NCBI RefSeq assembly: GCF_950023065.1
Contig: NC_088681.1
Location: 1,736,001 to 1,800,000, forward strand
DNA from: Planococcus citri
Lineage: Eukaryota > Arthropoda > Insecta > Hemiptera > Pseudococcidae
DNA: 64,000 bases
Direction: 5' to 3'
Below are positions 44,874-54,575 of this stretch, piece by piece (the stretch's first letter is position 1; every line of letters starts with the position of its first letter). A model generated the notes under the pieces. The model saw only the letters and a list, made by a program, of their open reading frames with translations. It searched no databases and was not told where the DNA came from. The translations under genes were made by a program, and so were the position numbers.

Positions 44874-47669
44874 GTGCAATCACTCTCAAATAAAATTGCC
44901 CTATTGAATGATTACCTTAGAAAATCCAACTGTCAACTGATCTGTTTAACAGAACATTGGTTGAATTCTAACCAACTAGGCTCTCTGTACATTAATGGCT
45001 ACTCTGTTGCTTCTGCTTACTGTCGAAATAGCTTGAAAGGAGGCGGATCATGCATCTTGATTCAAGACTCCAGTAATCTGGTGTGTAACTCACGTAAAGA
45101 TGTTCAGGTGCTGTCAGTAGACCAGCATATTGAAATATCAGCAATTTCAGTTCCCTCCCTCCAACTAAATATACTCTCCATATACCGATCACCCTCAGGT
45201 ATGCCTGACATATTTTTTAACAAATTAGAACATGCCATTACCCTTCTCCTCAATAATAGTTACCAAATTGTGGTTGGTGGTGATTTTAATATCAATATTT
45301 TAGATGATAATGTTATATCTCGTAGATTTTTCTTGTTACTGTCATCATATGGTCTGAAGCTGACATGTTATCAGCCCACCAGGCTTGGAAATTGTATTGA
45401 TAATTTTATCTGTAATAGGGATTCTGAGTTTTCTTCCAGGGTAGATACACCACATATATCGGATCACAATAGTGTACTCCTATCCTTGAAACTGGTCAAA
45501 AAATCTGTGAATACAGCAAAACAACCTCTTTTAAAAAAACGTATGTTCTCTAAAACAAATTTTGAAAAATTTTTCCACTCTCTGGATTCTGAAAATTGGG
45601 ATGCACTGAAAATAGGTGATATTAATTCAAATTTTTCTAATTTTTTAAATATTTTTTTGAATCTCTACAACTTATCTTTCCCACTTCAAACTTACACAAA
45701 TCATAACCCTAACCACTTACATTATCCTCATAGTATTCAAACCCAAATACGCACTCTAAAAACTAGACTATTAGAATCTTACTCAAATTGGAAATTTGGT
45801 GGGTCTGAAGATGATAAAATTGAATACAAGCTCCGTCAAAAGGAATATAAAAAATTGATCAATTGGGCAAATATAGAATCAAACTCTCACAAAGTTGCAA
45901 TCTCAAATAATATCTGCAAAACTACATGGAAGATAATAAACTCATATCAACCATGCAAACAAACCATTGATCATATTACATTCCAAGATACCAAATATAC
46001 CAACTCAGCTGATATGGCTAGGTTATTCAGCCAACACTTCGCAACTGTTGCAAATAACGTAGTTAATTCTTCTCAAACATTGGACCCATTATCCCTTATT
46101 CTAGCTAATGATTCCTCAATATTTGTGTTACCAGCTACTGCAGCTGAAGTCTCTAATGTCATACAAGGTCTCAAAAATTCCAACTCCAGGGATAGTTATG
46201 GTTTAGATGTAGGTATTATCAAACAAGCTGATCGCTACATATCTCATATACTTGCTGAACTTTTTAATGACTCCATAGATCAGGGAAAATTTCCAGAAAG
46301 CTTGAAATCAAGTATTGTAACCCCTGTACATAAAAAAGGAGAAAAATCAAATTTAAACAACTATAGGCCCATCTCTGTAACACCAGTATTCTCAAAGATT
46401 TTTGAGCGTCTGTTGTATAATCGACTGATACGATTCCTATCAGCTAACAGCATTCTAAGTGAAACACAATTTGGCTTCCGTCGTGGAAAAAACACCACCA
46501 AAGCAATATTTAATTTATTGAACAAAATTCTCCAAGCTGGCCAAGAGGGTGAAAATTCATTGGCAATATTCTGTGACTTATCGAAAGCTTTTGATACCAT
46601 GAACCACAGAATTCTACTGGGAAAGTTGGAAAAATATGGAATAAGGGGTCCAATCCACAGTTGGCTGAAATCCTTCCTTGAAAATAGGGTACAAATAGTC
46701 AAAATCCAAAATGGTGAGACTTACACCTTTTCTGAAGAGAAAATAATAGATAAAGGAGTCCCCCAAGGTTCCATACTTGGACCTTTATTGTTCATTCTCT
46801 ATGTTAACGATTTGTCATCTTACATTAATGCACTTCTAACCCAGTTTGCAGATGATACAACTATGTTTTTAAAAGGTGGTAGCTGGGACACACTGCTTAA
46901 AAAAACAGAACATGTTCTCAAAAACTTGATCTGCTGGTTTAATGCAAATTGCATGAGCTTAAACTTGGAAAAAACAGTAACAGTGCCTTTCAATGTAACC
47001 CCCAAGGAGGCAGACCTGGTAGCAGAAACTCTCTCAACTCTACCTAATGTCTCTTGTGCTGCAAAGTTCTTAGGGGTTGATGTTCAATGCAATTTAAAAT
47101 GGGATGTATACATCACTAAATTAACCAGTCGTTTGTCATCTATAAACTTTTTACTCTTTCAGCTACGCCAAATTACAAATCAAAAAACTCTCAGACTTGC
47201 ATATTTTGGACTATTCCACTCCACACTGGCCTATGGGGTAGTTTTCTGGGGAGGTAATGCATCTTATGTCAAGCAAATACTCACACTACAAAAACGTGCG
47301 ATAAGAACAATTTATAAACTACCTCTAAGACAAACATGCAGACCCACCTTTGTTGATAATAAAATTCTCACTACAATATCACAATATATTCTGGACATAT
47401 CTCTCATGGTTTATACTGGGGTTATAACCTTTCCAAAAATTACCCATCCATACAGTACCAGATCACGAGGTAACCTCAGAACTCCCCACCACCGCACAAA
47501 ACTTCTCCAGAGTAGCACTGTATCATCTGCTGCAAAAGTATATAATCGGATTCCAGGGAGTGTAAAAAACCAGCCAACTGCAAAAAAATTCAAACATGTC
47601 CTGAAAGAATGGCTGATAACTAGGGCTTATTATACCCTGGAAGAATATCTCAGCTCCCCAGATCAATAA
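44874..47669 (+). CDS. LINE ORF2: AP-like endonuclease plus reverse transcriptase (about 931 aa)
   Basis: ORF2 nicks target DNA and copies the element RNA at the nick. The N-terminal endonuclease shows LTLNVQSL just before the first residue counted here, LTEHW (25-29), GGDFN (135-139) and SDH (196-198), all expected catalytic or metal-binding positions. The reverse transcriptase shows NYRPIS (496-501), AFD (572-574), GVPQGSILGP (628-637) and FADD (658-661); the three catalytic Asp are present. A C-terminal region of about 250 residues follows, with no RNase H. The frame is open from 44778 and overlaps the ORF1 end, but contains no ATG before codon 110. The start given is a GTG and is only a convention; translation could use -1 frameshifting, reinitiation or a non-AUG codon. 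No stop interrupts it, so the copy may be young. Confidence 0.9.
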   Translation: MQSLSNKIALLNDYLRKSNCQLICLTEHWLNSNQLGSLYINGYSVASAYCRNSLKGGGSCILIQDSSNLVCNSRKDVQVLSVDQHIEISAISVPSLQLNILSIYRSPSGMPDIFFNKLEHAITLLLNNSYQIVVGGDFNINILDDNVISRRFFLLLSSYGLKLTCYQPTRLGNCIDNFICNRDSEFSSRVDTPHISDHNSVLLSLKLVKKSVNTAKQPLLKKRMFSKTNFEKFFHSLDSENWDALKIGDINSNFSNFLNIFLNLYNLSFPLQTYTNHNPNHLHYPHSIQTQIRTLKTRLLESYSNWKFGGSEDDKIEYKLRQKEYKKLINWANIESNSHKVAISNNICKTTWKIINSYQPCKQTIDHITFQDTKYTNSADMARLFSQHFATVANNVVNSSQTLDPLSLILANDSSIFVLPATAAEVSNVIQGLKNSNSRDSYGLDVGIIKQADRYISHILAELFNDSIDQGKFPESLKSSIVTPVHKKGEKSNLNNYRPISVTPVFSKIFERLLYNRLIRFLSANSILSETQFGFRRGKNTTKAIFNLLNKILQAGQEGENSLAIFCDLSKAFDTMNHRILLGKLEKYGIRGPIHSWLKSFLENRVQIVKIQNGETYTFSEEKIIDKGVPQGSILGPLLFILYVNDLSSYINALLTQFADDTTMFLKGGSWDTLLKKTEHVLKNLICWFNANCMSLNLEKTVTVPFNVTPKEADLVAETLSTLPNVSCAAKFLGVDVQCNLKWDVYITKLTSRLSSINFLLFQLRQITNQKTLRLAYFGLFHSTLAYGVVFWGGNASYVKQILTLQKRAIRTIYKLPLRQTCRPTFVDNKILTTISQYILDISLMVYTGVITFPKITHPYSTRSRGNLRTPHHRTKLLQSSTVSSAAKVYNRIPGSVKNQPTAKKFKHVLKEWLITRAYYTLEEYLSSPDQ

Positions 47670-47818
47670 GAGTTCAAATTTTTTGAAATAACCTGGAGTA
47701 GATTTTATGTACCCATAGTTTTAAATCTTCATCTTTTATGTTTTAATCAAGTTTTTTACCCTATATTTTAAAGCTGAAATTTGTATTCTGTGTACTTACA
47801 TGCTTAACTTGATACGAT

Positions 47819-47833
47819 GGCAGCAATGCTGCC
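47819..47833 (+). promoter_or_regulatory. 3' stem-loop of the LINE
   Basis: GGCAGC-AAT-GCTGCC forms a 6-bp perfect stem with a 3-base loop, 20-50 bp from the element's 3' end. In related LINEs a 3' stem-loop is recognised by the reverse transcriptase; that role is inferred here. Confidence 0.5.
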
Positions 47834-47845
47834 GCATGTATCTCA

Positions 47846-47851
47846 AATAAA
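47846..47851 (+). terminator. AATAAA polyadenylation signal of the LINE
   Basis: AATAAA lies about 175 bp after the ORF2 stop and just before the ATT-rich terminus, a normal place for the 3' end of the element transcript. Confidence 0.5.
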
Positions 47852-47871
47852 GAATATTATTATATTATTAT

Positions 47872-48779
47872 GTCTAGATAACTCCCTTTTTTCTATCCCA
47901 AAAGCGAATACAATTTGCCAACTATTAAATCTGAAAATTCCCATCATCGGCCCAAAGCCGAACCACAAAACGAATTGCTCTCGGGATGAAAATTTTCCAT
48001 ATTAATGAATTTTGTCTGACAAGTTGTTTCCCACAGCAGACTTACTACATACCTATATATGGAGCAGTTGACGAAAGCATCCGCGCGCGCTTCCACCGAT
48101 TGTTTCTTAATTTATGCATAATGTTGATCTATCCGCGGTGGAAGAGTCAGCGGTCGACGACGATGACGATGGTATAGTAGCGGTGTTATATGGCGCTTCT
48201 GCTTTGTAAATAAAATATGAAATAGGCTGGCGAACACTGAGCGTCGGAGCGTATCGATTTTTACAGCACGCCCTAGCAATCCTTTCATTATATTAAACGC
48301 TCAATAGCCTATATCAGTGTATTGTGCTTGTATAGTCACTTTTTAAACATTATCGTATACTATATCCGTTGACCCATCATTGGCGAGTCTTTTTACACTT
48401 TATCATCATATGTACGTGTATTTGTATTATGATACATACACCTTCATACGCATTTTATACATACGCAGGTACATAGTATGTATCAAGTTCAATGACTATC
48501 GCAGGCGATTTTTTTTCACATATCCGGTCCGCAGAAGTCCTCTTACATTCCCCTCTCTGGTCAAAATTCCAGGAATTCAATAAACCCTTCATTCGAGGTA
48601 ACGTTTATGGTATAACCGATTAGAATCAAAATTTCCAAATAATTTACATACGAATTAGATGCTTAAGTGTTTTAAATCTCAGCTCACCACATTCATCAAG
48701 CGATTGGATTCCTCGTCATTCTGTTTTCAGCCCATTGAGATTCAAATTCCATAAATTTTGGCTCTCACCTGGAACAAAA
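47872..48779. other. Unique non-coding DNA
   Basis: No gene or repeat recognised; mixed composition with several TATGTAC-type words. Confidence 0.4.
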
Positions 48780-49215
48780 AAATGAAATTTCATTCGACAA
48801 AAATGCCAAATACAAATTTGTTAAAATGACACAAGGACATTTAAAATTGCATAAAAGTTTACAAAAAGTAGTGAAACTTGAACAAAATTTGCCACAAAGG
48901 CATAAAAATGTGTCAAAAAGATGCTAAAATTTACAAAAAAATAATCAAAAAACCTCATAAATTGAAAAAATTTAGTAAATCATTCCAAAAATACATGAAT
49001 AAGTGCACAAATTGTGTAAAAATACTCAAAAAAGTAATAAAATTGCTGAAAATGAAACAAAAAATGTTAAAAAATGTTTTAAAATTATAAAAACCACTCA
49101 AAAATGCATAAAAATCACTATAAAGCAGAAAGAAATAGTAAAACTTTGAAAATGAGTGCCCGAAATGTATAAAAAGTACAAAAATTTCACCAAACTGAAG
49201 TAAACCCCCCCTCCC
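48780..49215. repeat. Degenerate 'cataaaaattgtacaaaa' repeat
   Basis: Short A-rich units with recurring 'cataaaaat', 'gcacaaa' and 'caaaaa' cores. It abuts the 3' truncation point of the Jockey-like LINE. Confidence 0.5.
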
Positions 49216-49234
49216 TCCCAAAGCTTCCATTTTC

Positions 49235-50276
49235 TGTGAGATGTGACTTGTGAAAGTGAGTCGTTTGTCAAGGAATACTCCAGGATATTTAACGGCATTC
49301 TATTGTAGTGTTTTCAATATTAATGTTTATGGCAGGATTGCAGTGATGCCTCAGTGTGAAGATTTTTGTAACTGTTTTGTTTGGATTGAGTTCAAGTTTC
49401 CAGGATTTTAGCCAGGAGTTGGTGGTGTTGATACTATGTTTGAGTTTGTCGATTGCACTGGAGAGATTATTACTTTGGGTGCATAAGCAGGGCAGGTATC
49501 ATCTGCAAATTGAAGAAGTTTAGCATTTGATGAAGTTGTGATGTCGTTGCAGTAGATGTTGAAAAGCGTAGGGCTTAGAACAGCTCCTTGAGGTAAGCCT
49601 CTGAAGATAAGTTTAGGGTCTGAAAGTGAATCGTTTATGCAGATAGGTTTAGGGTCTGAAAGTGAATTGTTTATGCAAATCTGGAAGTAATGGTCTGTTA
49701 AGAACAATTGATGATATCAAATAAGTAACGAGGTACTTGAGTATTCTGCAATTTTTGTAGAAGACCGGAATGCCATATAGAGTCATAAGCTTGTTTAATG
49801 TCAATAAACACTGTTGCGGTGTATTGTTTATTTTCAAAACCTTAGTGGATAATTTTGGTAAGATGATGGAGTTGGTGTGTTGTTGCTGTATGTTTTCAAT
49901 AGCCGAAATGAAACTGTGCTCAGTTAAGCAGTTCAAGATGATACGTTCCAGTAATTTGGAAAGTGAAGTCAGTAGGCTGATTGGTCTATAGCTAGCAGGA
50001 GAAGTTGGATCAGGACTTTTTTTGGAATTAAAACAATGATTGCTTTTTTCCATTCTTGTGGGAAATAGCCTTGTTTTAGGCAAGCATTGAATATATCCCG
50101 GATTATTTGAATACAGTAGATTGGCAAGTTCTTTAGAAGTTGATAATTTATGTTATCCAGGCCAGGTGATTTTTTAGTTTCAAGTTTTTTAATTTGAATT
50201 TGTAACATAAACACTGTGATGTTGCTGGTTGGATCACGTTGTAGTCTTGAGTATGAGGTTTAAAGCGGTTTTCTAA
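49235..50276 (-). pseudogene. Jockey-like LINE reverse transcriptase, broken copy
   Basis: On the minus strand, successive frames carry the reverse transcriptase in order: KKSPGLDNI and FPQEWKKAIIVLIPK near 50030-50200, ASYRPISLLTSLSKLLERI near 49950-49990, GLPQGAVLSP at 49570-49599, FADD at 49498-49509, then LNPNKT and a YPGVFLD block to about 49240. This is the usual motif order (blocks 1-2, B, C, D and following) of Jockey-superfamily enzymes. Frames are broken several times, including between the palm blocks and within the C-terminal part. A 36-bp in-frame tandem duplication (49612-49683) repeats ICIND/NSLSDPK. The 3' end is missing. Clade by motif likeness only. Confidence 0.8.
49612..49683. 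repeat. 36-bp tandem duplication within the Jockey-like RT
   Basis: 'tttagggtctgaaagtgaat' starts at 49612 and again at 49648. The duplication adds 12 codons in frame between the palm motifs, a position where an active enzyme would be unlikely to tolerate it. Confidence 0.85.
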
Positions 50277-50738
50277 AGCTTCCTTTACAGTGGCAATAAC
50301 GTTACCTTAATGCCAAATCCGAGTATGTCCATCCAAAAAAACATCGTCGTTTTGCGTCACTGATAAGACTCTGGGAAGCCCTGAATTGAAAAATTTGCAT
50401 CTGAGTACAGTTAAAATGCACCACCGAAGATGCACGAAGCTGACCAATGTTCAATCAGAACTCAACGAACCCTTCAGAGCATATCCGAACCTATCAGTGA
50501 TGAGTAAAATCGTACTTTTTTTGTATGGACATACTCGCATTTGGCATTAAGGTTCACTTTGATAAAAAGTTTTCAATCTTCATCTCATTCATCACTTTTC
50601 TATGGAAAAGTTTAAAAATTTCGACTTTTCCATAGAAAACTGATAAAATTCCACAGCCAGTATACTTAAATGCTTCCACTTGAATCTACACATTTGACTT
50701 TTCTGTAGAAAAATTCCATGGCCACTATAAAGGAAGCT
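50277..50738. mobile_element. Inverted-repeat element inserted in the Jockey-like LINE (outer)
   Basis: AGCTTCCTTTACAGTGGC at 50277-50294 faces its near-complement at about 50718-50738 (GCCACTATAAAGGAAGCT). LINE sequence lies on both sides. Inside are a second inverted-repeat element (50305-50552) and a hairpin around 'ttttctatggaaaag' at about 50593-50645. No clear target duplication. Confidence 0.6.
50305..50552. mobile_element. 248-bp miniature inverted-repeat element (inner)
   Basis: CCTTAATGCCAAATCCGAGT at the left is the complement of the right end apart from one base, and the match extends to TATGTCCAT, about 30 bp. TTAA is part of both ends, so a TTAA-type (piggyBac-like) target is possible, but the outer CC/GG also pair, which makes the true boundary uncertain. 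Confidence 0.75.
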
Positions 50739-51445
50739 AAAATAGATAGCAAATAGTTTGCATTTATCACTGTCTGAGGTGGCTGTGTGGTTGTTATAGA
50801 CAATTTGGGAGGTTATGGGAGTTTGCGGATTCAGAATTTGTTTAGCAGCATTCCAAACATCTTTACTACCTGGTTCTAGGTTGGCACAGTAGTTCTGGTA
50901 TGATGTATAGCGAAACTCGTTAAGATTCTTCTGAACTTAGTGGGTTAGTTGAGGTTTTATACTTGGATCTTTAGTACGTTGCCAGTAGCGACAAAGTCTG
51001 TTCTCTTCCAGGATCACGTGTTGGATGCTAAAGGGAATATGCATGTTATATTTGATCCCTTTGAGTGCTCGAGATGGTTTTTTATTTTCTTCAGCAGATG
51101 TGGTAATAACAGATGTAAAAGTTGCAATGCTTTGGTTGATATTATCTGTAGTATCAAGCTGAAAGTGTGTGTTTGATATTTTCATCTCTATAGGGTTGCA
51201 CAAAAGTGGGTCCAATCGATGATTCTTGGAGATTTTTCCGATCTGGTGAACAGTAAATTCGTATGAAGTTTGGTAATTACTGGAAGATGGTAAGAGCTGA
51301 GTTCGTTTTTAACTTCAAATGAAGATTGGTATTTGACGTTTTTACATAAGGAGTTGTCAAGAATATCGTCGCATCTATTGCATTGCAAAAAAACATTAGA
51401 AACATCAAAAATTACCATAAATAATGAAAACCCGTAAAATTTAGT
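50739..51445 (-). pseudogene. Jockey-like LINE, endonuclease end and linker
   Basis: Minus-strand frames carry the last endonuclease block (SSYHLPVITKLHTN, with His in the place of the SDH motif, near 51270) followed by IIDWTHF. A linker region then reads NINQSIATFTSVITTSAE and CRYWQRTKDP in 50937-51215. It is the upstream part of the copy whose reverse transcriptase lies at 49235-50276; the two were separated by the palindromic insertions. The 5' part of the endonuclease and all of ORF1 are missing. Confidence 0.65.
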
Positions 51446-53480
51446 CAAAAATGCATGAAAGAGTGCCAAAGTTGTGCAAAATTGGACACTTCATACTTGA
51501 GGCACTACATTTCCTCAATGAATCTATTCAAATCAAGTTTTTTTTTTTTTTTTCAAAGAGCATTCTTGAGCATAGCTCTTAAAATTGAACAATAAGTGTG
51601 CACCCCACCACCTCAGTAACATAATGATTAAACGGCGAGAAGGGATTGAAGAAAAGGCAATGTCCCAGCGTGCGTAGTTTTACTTTCTGGTTCTGGAATA
51701 TCAATATTCTGCTTATACTCACGTGTATCTTCCTCTATCCTGCCAGCCATACCCATTAGGCAGAGGGATAACCACACATTTGCAACCACAGCCTGATTTT
51801 ACTCTTTCTACGTGCACATGTACATCTCTAGATACTGGAAACTTACATCTCAGCTTAGGTCTGTGTTCTCTCTCTCTCTCTCTCTCGGTCTCTCTCTTTC
51901 TGCTTCCCTCACTACCTGTACATTAAAATATACTGCTTATCCTGTATGCATGTGCTCTGCGAAGTACACGCAGAGAAGAGTACGTGTGCAGTATACCTAT
52001 TCGCTGCTGGTTCATGTGTGTTTGAGTTATGTATTGGTAGGTACGTATAACGTATAGGTAGGTAGATAGAGATAGGTATTATAGGTATAAACGCGTCTTG
52101 TATGTAATGTACTACCGGCAGTGGCAGTGGCACTGGCACGACGCGATGCGTATTATGGTGACTTATTTACTCGATCAGTCGTTCACCTTTTTAATGAAAA
52201 CGTATTATACTCTCGTACTGTATGTATAGCTTTGTTTGAAGATACATAATACGTGTCTGTGGTGTGCCTTGCGCGGCTACGACCACGACAGCGACTATGC
52301 GGTGTGCATAAACGAGTACCTATACTTAACCATTGCATTAAGTACACTGATACTATTGAAGGTAACTGCACCTTTTTATAGACCGCATACGCGCCTTATT
52401 ATCGCCCTTAAACGTAAGCTGTCGTCCAATTACAACTACACGACATTTTTATTACAGAATAAACTCGAATTGTAGATATCCCATTCTCAGACCTTATTTT
52501 CATCATTTTTTGATCAAATAATTGGCCATTTTTTTCAACCTATGTAGATCAAAGCTATAGGAGAATCCTTCGTGCTTGCTCAAAAATTTGACATTGTTGG
52601 CTTCGAAGACCCATCCAAAAGGAATTCCACAGACAGAGCCTACGACATCTTCTCATCCGAAAGTTTGAAAATACATGCTCGAGCTTTTTCACGACTCGTT
52701 TAACGCGGACAAAGAACACACCCCATCCCCTTCACCCCACCTATCCCCCCACTGATGAGCAAATTCGTAATTTTCGAGTCAACTACACATCAGATAGTAA
52801 GTAAAAGCGCCCTAAAAAAGGGAAAACGGCTACGAGAGAAAAAGATGAGAAGCGGTATGCGACTCTTCAGCTCATTTCGAGCACAACTCGATTAGCTCTG
52901 GTTTTTCTAAAGGCGTTTGTTTTTAAATATCTTTTATTCATAAGAGAGCGAAACGAAGGCGAAGGCCGCCGAATATAATTATCGTACTGAAGCTAAAGAA
53001 GAAGATGAAGAAGGTTGAGATCAAAAACGTAATTATCATTTTCATTACGAGCCGCAGCGCCTGCCTGCGCGCCTCCTTGACTACTGATTATAAGAATGGC
53101 TCATCTCGCCAGTCTCGAGATGGATAAGTGCCTCTGTAATTTTACACGTAGCAGATACCTAACCTACTCTGCCGCACGTTTTCGACATCGTTGCTTGCGT
53201 CAAACACGCAGAAACACTCTTTCTCAAAATCGAGATAATTGACGGGATGCTGCGATTATGTTTCTATCGTCGTTGTTTATATATAGTCAGATTTTGAGCT
53301 TTTCTACATCTTGGTGATGGGGCACGTGAACTGTTTATAAACTCGATATCGTCCTTGGTATAGTCTCACAATCGGCCCTAAAACCAGGTGAGTTAGAGGG
53401 TTGTTTCACAAAATGTAATACAGCTACTTAAAAGAGGGTAAATTTTGATTTTTTTGGGGGCATCTAATACCAAATTCTGC
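51446..53480. other. Unique DNA with a (CT)n run near 51866-51900
   Basis: No gene recognised. Poly-T at about 51539-51554 and a CT microsatellite interrupted once by GG are the only simple repeats. Confidence 0.45.
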
Positions 53481-53519
53481 AAGTTTGTATGGCCATATCA
53501 TCTTCATTCAATTCCATGC

Positions 53520-54575
53520 TTCAATGATTCATTCACTCGCGAACGATTTTATTCCTTCTGGGCAAATCGTTCGCGAACGAATAATTCACATTTTTCGTCG
53601 TTGGATTAGAGAACTTCTGGGACCTAGTGAAAGTACCTATTATTTGATTTTTGATATGTATCAAAATTCGATTCGAACTGATTCAGATATTCTCAAATGA
53701 CTTTGAGTAAAATCGTTCGCGAACGAATTCGAGTCAATTTTTTGATGCCAGGATCAAAACTGTGAAGCTTCATCGTCATTTCATTTTTCAGTGATTCATT
53801 CGTTCGAGAACGACTTTTCGTTCTTGAGCAAATCGTTCGCGAACGTATGATTCAAACTCTTTATCGATGGATGGCTTGGAGATTAGAGAACGTCTAGTTT
53901 TGTTGGATGGTGCATTATCTGACTTGATTTTCCAATGATTGAGTCGTTCTCGAATGATTTGCTGATTTTGAATAAATCGTTCGCGAACGAATAGGAGTCG
54001 AGTTCTTGATGATAGGATTAAAACAGTCAAGTTTCATCATTTCATTTTCACCCAATTTGATTTTTCATTTTTTCAGCGATTCATTGGTTCACGAACGACT
54101 TTTCACTCCTGAGCAAATCGTTCGCGAACGAATGATTCGCAATTTTAATCAACGGATTAAAGAATTTCTAGTTTTTTGTGAAAGTGTGTTATTTAATTAA
54201 TTTTGATGTGTAATTGATTCAGTTATACTCGAATGATTCGTTGATTTTAGAGTAAATCGTTCGCGAACGATTGAAATTCACTTTCTGATGACAGAATTAA
54301 AACTGTCAAATTTCATCCTACAATCTTCACTGAAATTGATTTTTTAGTGATTCAATCGTTCAAGAACGATTTTTTTTTGGTCTAAGCAAATCGTTCACGA
54401 TTCACGAACAAATGATTCACAATAACTCTTATCGACAGATTAGAGAACGACATAACGCCTGATTTTGTCTGGTGTGCATCATTTGATTTGATTTCAAAAA
54501 TTATTCAGTCATTCTCTTAATGATTTTCCGATTTTGAATGAATCGTTCGCGAACGAATTTGAGTCCAGTTTTTGG
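53520..54575. repeat. Tandem repeat built on the palindrome TCGTTCGCGAACGA
   Basis: The 14-bp palindrome starts at 53567, 53713, 53833 (last base changed), 53977, 54118, 54257, 54391 (broken) and 54543. Spacing averages 139 bp. Two alternating flank types give a ~270-285-bp higher-order unit: type A follows 'tgagcaaa' and continues 'atgattca' then 'ggattagagaac'; type B follows 'ttttgagtaaa' and continues 'gagtc..ttttgatg' then 'attaaaactgtcaa'. Type A units also hold a second near-palindrome (TCGTTCgaGAACGA). The palindrome core is far better conserved than the spacers. Confidence 0.9.

Larger units (their letters stand above)
43279..47871 (+). mobile_element. Near-complete CR1/L2-like LINE retrotransposon
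   Basis: Two long intact ORFs are followed by a 3' region with a 6-bp stem-loop, an AATAAA and an ATT-repeat terminus (about 47853-47871). Esterase-type ORF1 plus EN-RT ORF2 without an RNase H, and a short microsatellite-like 3' end instead of poly(A), are features of the CR1/L2 group. The 5' end is rearranged: it begins abruptly at 43279 with a sequence that is repeated 336 bp downstream. I could not identify a target-site duplication. It is the only mobile element in the window with intact coding capacity. Confidence 0.85.

Noticed and set aside
53520..54575. CRISPR-like array, because a palindromic repeat recurs at regular spacing
   Set aside because: Spacers are about 125 bp, related to each other and not unique, the genome is eukaryotic, and no cas genes are present. 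It is a satellite.
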